Made by a program: the position numbers and the translations under genes. Positions 8,870 to 18,001 of a stretch of 54,198 nt of DNA are shown here, piece by piece. Every line of letters begins with the position of its first letter. The first letter of the stretch is position 1. This DNA comes from Bremia lactucae (taxonomy: Eukaryota > Oomycota > Peronosporomycetes > Peronosporales > Peronosporaceae). Under the pieces are notes generated by a model. The model made no database searches and had not been told where the DNA came from. It was given only the letters and a program-made list of their open reading frames with translations. The stretch is from NCBI RefSeq assembly GCF_004359215.1, contig NC_090617.1:1074887-1129084 (forward strand), written 5' to 3'.

Positions 8870-10391
8870 GGAATCCGCCAAAGCCTGCTGGTGTCGAGAA
8901 AAAGCCTTTTGATCTCGGGACATAGTCTGATTCTCATAAATCAGACGATCCACTCTTTTCTCCAAGGAAGAGCTCTTCTAGCGAGCTGTCACCAGCTCGA
9001 TTGAAAGGACTGATCTGTCATTTTTTTTGCTAGTTAAGCAGTCGCAGCTTGCATACAATCTCTAACCGGTCACGAGAACTTTATCTACCGTCAACGCTAC
9101 TTCGCGGCGACGGGATCGCTCGTAGTCAATGTACTTCCTCAAATAGTAAAGGGTGTGATTTAAATAACGATGTTAAATCGGGTTTGTCAAACGATACGAT
9201 CCCGATTTTTCCTCCTCCTCCACATCCGTTGACGGATTCGAGTGGTGAGATGCGTTTTCTTATTGAATTTCTCTCGAACCACCGTAAGGTAGAGGGAGTT
9301 TAAAAGAGTTATATCGTCGTTGGCGAGAGTATACACCCTCGCATTATAGTTGGGAGCCTCGTTCTTAATTGATGATTAACGTTTCGGGTCTCGTCGGACA
9401 GTGTCACGAGACCTATCCTCCTAAGCAGAGCGGTTTCACCGCTCGTAAAAGGATTCGAGATTCTTAATTTCTACACACATCTCACAAGAGATGAACGTCC
9501 TACAATGAGGATCGTTAAGGGAGTATGCCTTTTTAGGGCGATGACCTGCGCCCTTTTAACAGCATAAACATGAGTCCACCGTGAGAAGCAAGGTATCCCT
9601 GCCTCTAGACAAACGGTGCAGCTTGTAGCGTGCACCACTACGGTGTATTTCTCGAACCGTTCGCGAAAAGCATTTAACTTGTCTAGCCAGACCCCACGGC
9701 CTTAGTTTTGCACATTCTGTACATAGGCTGTCCAAGCTTACACAAGGTTGACATCCTCTCCCCACCCGTTTACAAGTGTTCCACCGATGCCGGAAAAAGG
9801 CATCGATGAAGAATTCCGTTTCATCCGCACCAGACTTGTGAAGTGTGGATGAGCCGAATAATGAAATATCATATTGATCGTTGGTCATACCAGACCAACG
9901 AATTAGGTTTCCCTTAGAGGACAACCAAGGCCTCCTTCAGGAGCGAACCGCAATCACTTCGTTCCTAGCGACGTACACTAACGTCACCCGAGTGATCATC
10001 GCCCATGGAGTCACTCTCCACCGAAGAGGTTCGACTAGTCAAACAACCTCTTCATAACCTCATTAATAGTCACGTTAGAACCTAAAGGTTTATCGGACTT
10101 GGCCCCGGGTGATCCGGCGGCCTTCACAGTCGCCACTTAGTTGGGCGGTGGCGGTGATTTAAACCAGCCACCTACAATTGGTGCAACAGGTGACTTGTCA
10201 ACGTCACCTGCAATGGCAGTAGCAGATGACATATTCCAGTCACCTCCACTGGGAGTAAGAAGTAACGTATTCCCTACAGTAGACGCATTAGCATCTACGG
10301 AAACATTTGCCTTAGTGACAGCTACACTGATCCGTGCAGCTGCCAGCTAAGCGGCCACACGGGCGACTCACACGGACTTATTAGTCGTCAT
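8870..10391 (-). pseudogene. Antisense accessory ORF of Gypsy E1 (ORFx)
   Basis: Runs from an ATG at complement 10391, ~110 bp inside the right LTR1, back toward the end of pol. It is interrupted by stops but has long readable pieces. From 10350 to ~10040 comes a Ser/Thr/Gly/Pro-rich part (including SGGDWNMSSATAIAGDV and KSPPPP). Complement 9924-9556 encodes SSKGNLIRWSGMTNDQY, then LHKSGADETEFFIDAFFRHRW. Complement 8965-8840 encodes a probable coiled coil (VDRLIYENQTMSRDQKAF). The DETE/RHRW segment has a clear homologue in E3 (37709-37897 and 44986-45174), also antisense to its gag-pol. I do not recognise the protein. Confidence 0.6.
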
Positions 10392-10502
10392 GCGCGAGTG
10401 AATTGATTTTTGAACGAAAATGAAGAATGCGATAAAATTAGGATTTTAAAAAGAAACCAATCCTGCAAAATTACAAGGAAATACATACTAGATTTTTTCG
10501 GG

Positions 10503-10895
10503 TATAACGGGGTGTCCCTGTACATAAGATATATTTCCTGAAAGAGTAAAAAATAATATAATGTTGTTCGAAAGGAAATAAGCAAAGAAGTACAAATAAT
10601 TTTCTTTATTAATTATTTGACTTAATAGTTCCAGTACGACCAAATTTGGTAATATCGATGTAACCATAGGTTACTTCTATTGATTGGTTGATAGAAGTCT
10701 AAATCATCCCCACTAATTGTTATAAACCACGATTGTGCGGTGCGCAAGGTGCCATCCTTAGTTATTATTATGGTAATTTTAGTAGTAGATAGAAAATCGT
10801 TACGTAGGAAACTAGAATGTATATATACAGACTTACTTTTTCTTTGTTCGAAAGACTTTGCCTATACTTTAAGCTTAAGACTCCTAGCTACCTAT
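10503..10895 (+). repeat. Right LTR1 of Gypsy E1
   Basis: Starts at TATAACGGGGTGTCC and is collinear with 2939-3455, with many substitutions and gaps. It ends where an LTR2 copy begins (10896), so its last bases may be displaced or lost. No target-site duplication identified. Confidence 0.5.
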
Positions 10896-11190
10896 TGTTG
10901 GCGGGCACAAGTTAATGCGGCCACGGACAGCGAGGAAGCGGTTTGACCGTCTTATCTCAGGTGCAGTGAGGATGTTGGTGGGCGCCAAAGCGACCTCACC
11001 CAACGCTTAAAGTAATTTAGTTTAAGTGACGTCACGGGAGCGGAAACCCTCTCCAGGTGCGCACTTGTGAACTAGAAATTAGTTTTCTGACTAATAAATA
11101 TATAATCATATTACCTATAGAACCTATTTCAACCAATCATAAATGCCAGCTCTGTAGATAAGCACTAATCTGTATTGCGAGCATACTATT

Positions 11191-11195
11191 CCAAA
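11191..11195. repeat. Left target-site duplication of Gypsy-A
   Basis: CCAAA directly before the LTR3 terminus TGTAGCGG at 11196; the same CCAAA follows the other LTR3 at 17007-17011. Five bases is the normal Ty3/Gypsy duplication. Confidence 0.85.
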
Positions 11196-11669
11196 TGTAG
11201 CGGAGCTACCTCGCTCCTAAAGTCAGAGGAAGACTTTCAGACTCAGATAGCCACTTAGTTCTATTGAGCTAATGGGTTCAAAACTTAGGGAGTCGTACAA
11301 GCTATTAAAGCTTAAGGAATCCTAATTAAAGGGATTCAGGGGTTCGTAGAACCAAGTGGCAACAAGTGCCCAAAAGGATATACCTTAGAAAGGCTCTATT
11401 CCTTACAGATCAATGCACAAGTCTTAGGAAGGCACTTAACGCTTTAAGATCGAAAGAGGAACTAAAATTTATTTAACTATTGAAATCGAAAACCTTAACC
11501 TAGCTAATTTAATAATAGATTTCGGCCGTCAGTTTTATACCTGGCGGCGACAACATGAATTACCCATAAAAAATGGGATTTTAAGTATTTAACTAGTTTA
11601 GAAAAGGATAAAAGCATAAAGTAAATGTACCACAACAACGATTCTCCAACCGATGTGTGCCCCATTACA
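11196..11669 (-). repeat. LTR3, 3' LTR of Gypsy-A
   Basis: 474 bp, left terminus TGTAGCGG, right terminus CCCCATTACA. Collinear with 16541-17006 and with the reverse complement of 51379-51854. The internal hairpin (GCCGTCAG ... CTGGCGGC, 11525-11548) is partly decayed compared with the other two copies. Confidence 0.9.
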
Positions 11670-11780
11670 CCCTCCCCAATCAGAGTGTTGACACCGAGTG
11701 ACAATATTCGCTTCATTTACTCTTTGAGGTTGAAACTTAAACAGCTAACCGTTTGGTTGTGTTTTTCTTTCCTTTGTCAC

Positions 11781-12700
11781 ATGACAATCAAGCGTGAGGC
11801 ACAGACTCTGAGCACCTTCCTCAACGATGAGGGAATGGTGAACTTTGAAAGTCACTCTCAATCAGAGGAGGAGGGAAAAGAGCGTCGTTAACTCACGCCT
11901 AAACGAACGTCGGAGAGCCCCGAATCCGTTCCCAGAACGTGGTGCCGCTGATGCCTTGACTGCATTGAGCAGGACACGGGACCATGAGTCCAACATCAAT
12001 ACTAATCCGCTCGATGAAGAGCAAGAGCAAGCAATCCTCATAGAGGAAAGAGCTCGTCGTCGAGCTGCCGAGATAGCGAAAGCTAAAGTTCATAGTGAAT
12101 ATAATTTCACTCCGCCCAGTGCGGAGGAGCGTCTCGGAAGAGATTGCGGGTCACAGCTTGGGCATCTGGATCTCCGGAGATCCGGCAAAGACGCCGGAGG
12201 AGATCGCTACTCGCGATGCTCTTCATGAGCGATACCTTACGCCAAAGGTAATGACGCGAAGTCAGTATCTGACGCGTTTACGTGACCAAGCCCGTGGGGC
12301 TTCGGTGACCTCCATGAGGAAAATTCTGATCGTAAGGAAAGAAGGAGTGAAAACGAAGTCTAATTTGAGAACTGAGTCTACCGGTCCCGCCACCTTCGTA
12401 ATATTTGTAATATCGGAGAAACTGCGGTTATGGCTGATGTTCGTTTGAACCGGAAGCTTCGCTTCGATTCGCTAAGCTTAAGGCCAAATGCCAGTTTCGT
12501 TCGGCATTTATGCCACAAAACGAAGAAAGGCCTAGCCGATATTTTAGTGCTTCGGTTGACCGTACAACCATGGATCGAAGCCGCACTGAGGCTATAGGTC
12601 CACCTGATTTTACATTTAGTGGTACCGCCTGTCTCGGCGCAAGCGCCTTCAAGTCCACGTGGGAAGGGTCCCGATATGGCTTAAGCAAGCCAACATAAGA
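11781..12700 (+). pseudogene. Accessory ORF (ORFx) of Gypsy-A, antisense to its gag-pol
   Basis: The first ATG (MTIKREAQTLSTFLNDEG) lies 112 bp inside the 3' LTR. The first frame stops at 11891; the reading continues at 11845-12228 with RRRAPNPFPERGA, NTNPLDEEQEQAIL and a charged ERARRRAAEIAKAKVHSEYNF segment. A third frame, 12095-12448, carries DPAKTPEEIATRDALHERYL. E3 has matching elements at 37330-37640 (QAPNPFFDSGA and SKAHSEYRFTS) in the same position relative to its pol. The charged, Glu/Arg-rich helix could be a nucleic-acid or protein binding segment; I cannot name a family. Frameshifts make this copy nonfunctional. Confidence 0.6.
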
Positions 12701-12759
12701 CACTGGGGGTTACTCCAATAAATTTCTAGTCTATCCCTTAACCGCTCGGCCAAGCCGTC
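12700..12759 (-). pseudogene. tRNA-Ser(AGA)-like sequence
   Basis: Read on the minus strand it begins GACGGCTTGGCCGAGCGGTT, the acceptor and D-arm (A box) of a class II tRNA. An anticodon arm follows, ATAGA / CTAGAAA / TTTAT, whose loop carries AGA (serine). A GGAG...CCCCC long variable arm comes next. After that the T arm is not recognisable, so it is a truncated tRNA-derived sequence, as in a SINE head or a reverse-transcribed tRNA, not a working gene. Confidence 0.6.
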
Positions 12760-12858
12760 TCGCAGCCTTTGTTATTACAACCCATACAAACAAAATTAAC
12801 GGCTCGGCCAAGCTGTCTCGCGGCCTTTATCACTACAATCTATACAAACAGTTTTAAT
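12739..12858 (-). repeat. ~60-bp tandem repeat, two copies, containing tRNA 5' halves
   Basis: CTCGGCCAAGC-GTCTCGC-GCC followed by a TACAA-C-ATACAAACA tail occurs at ~12739-12797 and again at ~12799-12857. Each unit carries the reverse complement of the tRNA-Ser-like 5' end; the second head is at complement 12795-12817. Confidence 0.75.
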
Positions 12859-12949
12859 CGCTAGCATATGGCGAACAATTTAATCCCGTCTTTATTGTCA
12901 ATACCATCCTTCTATCAACAGCAGCTTATTGTTTAGTCTTCTTATCGAA

Positions 12950-13760
12950 TTCAAATGCATTTATTTCGCCGTGACAACTGCTGCAATGGTTTGATTGACC
13001 GCAGTGGCCGACAATCTTTTATAAAGACGAGGACAAGATTTAGATGTGTGTACGCAGCTTGCTGGGAAGGTTTAGTGTATAAGCTAGGGCCTTCTTGGCC
13101 ACGTCCGTAAATGGTCCAATAAAGCGCGGTCCTCGCAAATGATCTAAATGGTTGTCCATATCCGACCGACCCTGCACGCACGACTATGGACAAAAATGCC
13201 ATCGAAATAAGTCTGTGCATAGCCTCGATGAGGGCGAAACAGTTGCGTCACTAGACGATTAAATGTTGCCGGGGCATTGGAAAGCCCTTGTTGCAAAATC
13301 AGCCACTCCCATAACATGCCGCTTGGGGTGCTAACCGCTGTAAGCGGGATATCGCTAGCTCGCATGAACAGTTGGTAGTAACCATCGAGTAAGTCTAATG
13401 CACTGTACATTGTACATCCCACCATATTGTTCGGAAGAACATCCATTCTAGGAGTGGGGGGTTGTGTTGGTATAGTGACAGCATTAAGCTTATTATAAGC
13501 ATGTACAATGCACCATTTACAATTTGGCTTTTTGACACAAATGTCGGAGGTGAACGAGAAGATTTGCTCTCTCGTACCATTCCAGCCTCGTGTTTAGCAC
13601 GGATGAAATCATCAATGACGTCACACTGCTCCCTTGGTAAAGGCCATTGTCTTGTGACACAGTATTTGGTTCCCGGAACTAAGTCAATTTCATGACGAAC
13701 ACCTCTATCCGGAGGTAAATGGTGAATTATTACATACCACATCTTGGAATTCCTTATTTA
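12950..13760 (-). pseudogene. Gypsy-A reverse transcriptase (broken, truncated)
   Basis: Complement 13742-13395 gives [20 protein letters not shown] and RQWPLPREQ. Complement 13446-13144 gives MYSALDLLDGYYQLFMR, TAVSTPSGMLWEWLIL, and then YFDGIFVHSRA, where the catalytic YFDD has become YFDG, losing the second aspartate. A frameshift separates the two pieces, and the sequence ends soon after the palm. RNase H and integrase are absent. Confidence 0.75.
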
Positions 13761-13949
13761 AGAAATAAATGGGATCCGTAGGATCTTTAAGGATCGATGA
13801 CCCATTTCGCGCACTAGATGCAGCTTTTGTGTCATCCAGGACAGCTTCGTCTTGAAGTGACGATGAATTTAACTCAACCATAGGTCGAATGACCACCATT
13901 TCATATAAGTCACCAGCTTTTAAGGCTCGACTGCACTAATCAATAAACA

Positions 13950-14715
13950 TTACGTCATCTCTAAAAGAGCATGTAACGAGAGGATTGCCGCAAGGCTAAC
14001 TTCCACCTCAATGTTACCGGTTACGCCATTTACAAGCGTATGTACTTGCTCACTTGTATCACTTTGTGAGGGTATACACGCTTCGTGTCCATCCTGTCTT
14101 GGAGTGGAGACAATACGCCTCTTAGAGGCCGAGACATTCACTTCCCCGGGTTTTCCAGCCTGTGTTGGTTCTATACAAGACATGGTGTCTAATTTGACAT
14201 CCGACAAGGAGTTAGGCAACTCAACTTCCTTATACAGCGAACGTTTACGTGTCGCTTCACGTGCATTATAAGAGTTTGACCCAAAATGCCCTGGCGAACC
14301 GACAATAGTGTCACTATTGACACTCAGTGTGGTGCCACCACGGCCGACTACACTCGGTGGACTTAAACGTGCCACTCCACGTATCTCAGGGATATTGCAC
14401 CCTTGAGGTCCTAGCGAACCGCTAACAGTGTCACTACTGACACTCAGAATGATGCCACCTCGGCCGACCATACTCGGTGGACTTAGACGTGCCACGTATC
14501 TCAGGGATATTGCACCCTTGATGATTCGGCCTTAGGCCAACAATGCTTTCAGCATTCAATGAATCGTTATTACAACGAGCGTCACTCGACGGGGGACGTG
14601 CCGTTCCACTTATTTGTGCTGAGTCGGGCTCAGAATTAATGTTTTTAACATTAGAGTTAATTATCTCAGACATTGCAATATCTAAAACACTGACAGACTC
14701 AATGATCCGCGCCAA
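13950..14715 (-). pseudogene. Gypsy-A protease-RT linker with 40-residue repeat
   Basis: An open stretch (complement 14495-13950, 181 codons) encoding a Ser/Gly/Val-rich linker with the repeated unit CNIPEIRG-ARLSPPS-VGRGG. At DNA level the unit is 120 bp (14290-14409 and 14410-14525), so each repeat adds 40 residues. The second copy lacks five bases, causing the frame break. Linkers of this kind vary among Gypsy families; no catalytic motif is present. Confidence 0.55.
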
Positions 14716-15180
14716 TAGCGCTTGTGTTGCCTAGCAAAGGTGGGTTCATGACTCTCCAAAACTTTGCTAGGAACATTGCGCGTGGCGCCTAAGGTCTTAG
14801 ACCTCCAACCGATCCATTGCTCATGGTGTTCTAACCAGGCCATACGAAGGATGAGATCATATCTCGAATCCAAATCAAGGACGAGACAGCGTTCCATACT
14901 GTCAAAGTCCAGAAACTTTATACCTAATTTCAATGGAACTTTGGGAACAGTGACACGAGTCCCAGTAGCTAAGCGAACAGTGATTGTATCACCTTCATGC
15001 GCTCTAAGTGCCTGAACGTATTGTTGACTTCCTTCAAAGGAAAGGGTCCGAGCATAATTGGAAGACGCTCCCGAGTCAATTAAAATTGACCACGGCTTAT
15101 CAAAGCCCTTAACAGTAACTCAAGCGACTGTCAAGCCAGGCTTGTACTCTCGCCCCGTGTCAATAAGCACCGAGCTAATA
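14680..15180 (-). pseudogene. Gypsy-A aspartic protease
   Basis: The minus strand reads WSILIDSGASSNYARTLSF at ~15090-15040, with the catalytic DSGAS intact. It continues VRLATGTRVTVPKVPLKLGI and then LVLDLDSRYDLILRMAWLEH, where the usual LILGMAWL has Arg for Gly. One stop lies upstream of the active site. It would process the Gag-Pol polyprotein. Confidence 0.75.
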
Positions 15181-15319
15181 GGGGCTACGTTCTGTTTATT
15201 CTCACCTTCTAAAGGTTCAACAGAGCCATGGTCTTCCCCAGTAGGGCGTTTCGCACCTACTCGGTATCGACGTTTTCCCGCACCGTACCAGATCTCTCGT
15301 ATAGGTCAAAGTTGAAGCT

Positions 15320-15660
15320 CTTTCGAGCTTTACCCGAATTTCGTAGGGGGCAGGCAGACGAAATATTAGAATTATTTTCGAATTTTTCGATTTATCGAAA
15401 TATCTTCTGAATAATATGTAAAATGGTTCTATTGCTAAATATAAAGTTACTAAATGATTTGATGATATTGATAGCATCAAACCTTATAACGCTATTAAAA
15501 TTAATATATTTATTCCATAAGACAAAATCTTGGGGATGATATATATATACATATTTAAAGTTATGAATAATGTTTCATGCTTCCGCACGTATAACATCTA
15601 CGGATGGTCTTATGCTGTTCCAAAGCTTGAGGAGTCTCTTCTCCTTCCTCAACGGGGCTT
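15320..15660. other. AT-rich spacer between gag and protease of Gypsy-A
   Basis: No recognisable coding motif; many stops in all frames. The zinc knuckle expected here is not visible. Confidence 0.4.
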
Positions 15661-15664
15661 AAAT

Positions 15665-16512
15665 TCATGAGTATCGCTCTATTAGACAGAACCCATATCT
15701 TGAAGAGCTTGTTCGGTAAACAGGCGTGCTAACGCGAGCAAACTTAAAATCGAACTCGGCGCGTAGCGCTATTGCAACTGCCTCTTCGAAAGTAGCAGGA
15801 TGAGATCGGAATGATTCCGTCCGGGCAACGCCCTCATTAAGACCCCCCATAAAGATTGTTACGACAATTGCTTCTTGCACCGAGTCTTGATGCATTGGTG
15901 CATTGAGGGTTCTTAGCTCCTTGACAAAGTCGCCTAGGGTTCGTCCACCCTGTCGAGTCGCTAGGAGCCGCGCTCGCATGCGAAAGGCCTGATCAGGCGG
16001 TGCGAATATGCTGATCATTTGCTGTTCTGCGAATCCTATGAGGAAAAAGCGTCGTTTATGGTCATGCTGCACGATAGTGCCCACTCCATAGCTCTGCCTC
16101 CGAGTTTGGAAATGGCCATTGCCACCTTTTGCGGTTCTGTTAAGAACAAGGCGGAATCAATGGACATTTTCATCTGCTTAATCCAAAAAGGAAAATTTTC
16201 TCCCTCTTTTCCCTCAAATGTCTTTACATTTATAGTTAGAGGGCGAGCCCTCGGCTCTGAGTCAGGTACCGAGATGTACCGGGTTGGCATAGATGCCGCT
16301 AAGTAGTCCTGTACCTGACCAATCAGGGAGGCTTCGTACCGAATGAAGGCTTCAAGTCTTGCATGCAGAACCTCTGGACCCCAAAACGATAGTAAATTCC
16401 ACGTGTTCAAGCCCAAATAAGGTTTTGAGCTTGTCATAAGCGGCGTATTGCACTTCTGACAATTCTGGGACCTCTTCCATTTTCGTGAGTGTTTAGTCTT
16501 GCAAAGACTCAA
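15665..16512 (-). pseudogene. Gypsy-A gag
   Basis: Two overlapping minus-strand frames (16512-16036 and 16084-15665) together cover a full gag. The first includes LTINVKTFEGKEGENFPFWI and KVAMAISKLGGRAMEWAL, the retrotransposon gag signature. The second continues FAPPDQAFRMRARLLATRQG, LGDFVKELRTLN and MGGLNEGVARTE. It starts 29 bp inside the 5' LTR. One frameshift near 16050 and an early frameshift near the N-terminus break it. No zinc knuckle is seen. Confidence 0.75.
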
Positions 16513-16540
16513 ACGTAGATTGACTACGAGTGCTATTAGG

Positions 16541-17006
16541 TGTAGCGGAGGTACCTCGCTCTTATAGTCAGAGAAAGACTTTCAGACTCAGAGAGTCACT
16601 TAGTTCTATTGAACTAATGAAATTAAAAATCAGGGAGTCGTACAAGCTATTATAGCGGATTCAGGGGTTCGTAGAACCAAGTGGCAACTAGCGCCCAAGA
16701 GGATATACCTTATCAAGGCTTCTATCTCTTACAGATCAATGCGCAAGCCTTAGAAAGGCACTTAACGCTTTAAGATCAAAAGAAGAACTGCATTTTATTG
16801 AATTATTTAAATTGAAAAACCTTACCCTAGCTAATTTATAATAGATTTTGGCCGCCAGATTTATATCTGGCGGCGACCACATTTTGCTATCCATAATAAA
16901 TGGGTTATAAGTTGCTCACTATTTTAAAATTAGATAAAAGGGTATTTTACTTATAAAGTAAATGTACTACAACAACGGTTCTCCAACCGATGTGTTCCCC
17001 ATTACA
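16541..17006 (-). repeat. LTR3, 5' LTR of Gypsy-A
   Basis: 466 bp, left terminus TGTAGCGG, right terminus TTCCCCATTACA, collinear with 11196-11669. It contains a perfect hairpin GCCGCCAGAT-n4-ATCTGGCGGC at 16851-16874. Followed by CCAAA (17007-17011). Confidence 0.9.
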
Positions 17007-17356
17007 CCAAATATCTCGGAACTTGGATGACACTTGCCGTCATCACGGATGACGCTAGGCATCATCCCGCCTAATATGAATGCACCTCTGTGCATCACAT
17101 ACCCAAGGGTGGATCACAATGTGAACCAAGTGGTGGGCCTGATTACTTCACTTAAGTTATTGACCAAGTACAAAAAGTGTACTTAACGTGGATTGTGTAA
17201 CATAGGGCAACTTAAGCCCGTTACACCAGTAATCTTCCTCACAAATTCGAAGTTTGTGAGAGACGGACAGGTTATTAACAAGAAACGAGGGTTATTCAAA
17301 GTGAACGAATTTAATGCTTTATTATATTTGAAATAGCTTTCAATGGCAGCTTTTTT

Positions 17357-18001
17357 CTATCCAAACGCTTTTTTGTCGTCAGTTCGACTGCGTTTCTTTC
17401 TTTTATTCTTCTTATGACTGTGGCGCAGAATCTTGTGTGGATCATGCGAATAATTGCTTCTGTAGCTATCGTCGCTTGCAATAGATTCGCCGTCACCATC
17501 GCCCTTAAATTTCCGCCTCCTCTTTCTACTGGATGTTGAGTGTTTGTGTTTCTTTCTCTTATGACGCTCTATTTCTAAGTCACTATCCGAATCATTGATC
17601 GCAGCGAGTGCTTGTGAATTTAGTCCGCTACTTGTTGCGGCCGATGTTTTCGATTTCAAGCTTGATTTGTGGCTTTTACGCAACGACTTGCCGCGCGACA
17701 GATCCAGCTGCTTGCGAAAATCCTTGGCGTGCTGCCTGGTCGGGTCTTTCTCAGCCTCAGCCTGAAGTTTCTGAAGCTTGGAACCCACAAGCTGGTCGTA
17801 TAGCTTTTTTAGCGTTGACTCGGCATTCGCAGTTTTCACCATCGATCGCCCATTGTCCTGTTGCTTGTGGCGCCTGCATGTACCTGTGAAGCAGTGAGGA
17901 CACGTTGACATTATTTTCTCTTCTTTTGAGTATGCTACATAATCCATAACTTCAGCACGAGCTCTGCAAGCGTTAATTGGTGAAAAAGGCGTCTTCAACA
18001 A
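17357..18001 (-). CDS. Lys/Arg-rich probable nuclear protein, unknown
   Basis: A 214-codon frame. Near the N-terminus lies CPHCFTGTCRRH (Cys34, Cys37, Cys42, His45), a possible small zinc-binding motif of C-x2-C-x4-C-x2-H type. The middle (TLKKLYDQLVGSKLQKLQAE) is helical. The C-terminal half is acidic-basic and very lysine/arginine rich (HKRKKHKHSTSSRKRRRK; HSHKKNKRKKRSR), with several basic nuclear-localisation-like clusters. Such composition is common in splicing-associated or nucleolar proteins, but I do not recognise the family. Possible starts are residue 1, Met19 (17947) or Met31 (17911). A TTTTTTTCAG at ~18030 on the minus strand could be a splice acceptor, so an upstream exon is possible. 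It is divergent from glutamine synthetase. The intact frame, composition and lack of transposon motifs argue for a host gene. Confidence 0.65.
   Translation of the reverse strand: MLKTPFSPINACRARAEVMDYVAYSKEEKIMSTCPHCFTGTCRRHKQQDNGRSMVKTANAESTLKKLYDQLVGSKLQKLQAEAEKDPTRQHAKDFRKQLDLSRGKSLRKSHKSSLKSKTSAATSSGLNSQALAAINDSDSDLEIERHKRKKHKHSTSSRKRRRKFKGDGDGESIASDDSYRSNYSHDPHKILRHSHKKNKRKKRSRTDDKKAFG

Larger units (their letters stand above)
2939..10895 (+). mobile_element. Gypsy E1: decayed Ty3/Gypsy element with antisense accessory ORF
   Basis: Order on +: LTR1, gag (3456-4640), protease (~4770-5100), reverse transcriptase (~5690-6730), RNase H (~6840-7260), integrase (~7330-8330), integrase C-terminal domain (to 8869). 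A minus-strand accessory ORF (10391 to ~8870) and a second LTR1 follow. Every domain is recognisable, but stops and frameshifts interrupt all of them, so this is an old inactive copy. The two LTR1 copies are strongly diverged. Its pol is most similar to E2 (33203-36670) and E3 (complement 45618-51131). Confidence 0.8.
11196..17006 (-). mobile_element. Gypsy-A: Ty3/Gypsy element with LTR3, missing RNase H and integrase
   Basis: 5,811 bp bounded by same-direction LTR3 copies with matching termini and a CCAAA target-site duplication, so its limits are firm. On the minus strand: 5' LTR (17006-16541), gag (16512-15665), protease (~15180-14680), linker with a 120-bp repeat, RT (~13760-12950). Where RNase H and integrase should follow, there is a tRNA-Ser-like tandem sequence (12700-12860). 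Then comes an opposite-strand accessory ORF (11781 onward on +) next to the 3' LTR. It is therefore non-autonomous. Gag and protease are better preserved than in E1. Confidence 0.9.
10896..17225 (-). repeat. LTR2 copy interrupted by Gypsy-A
   Basis: Two pieces, 10896-11195 and 17012-17225, together form one LTR2 in reverse: 17225 reads TGTAACGGGCTTAAG and 10896 ends with the GGCGGGCA...ACA terminus. The break lies in the GCGAGC-TATCT block, at CCAAA. Flanks CCTAT (10891-10895) and CCAGT (17226-17230) do not match well, so whether this is a solo LTR is uncertain. Confidence 0.75.

Noticed and set aside
9049..9303. Plus-strand 84-codon ORF after E1 integrase
   Set aside because: It overlaps the antisense ORFx region and shows no similarity to other elements on this strand.
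10141..10350. Plus-strand 69-codon ORF rich in Pro/Gly/Thr
   Set aside because: Lies antisense to ORFx of E1, whose minus-strand frame is open across the same stretch and belongs to the longer conserved ORF.
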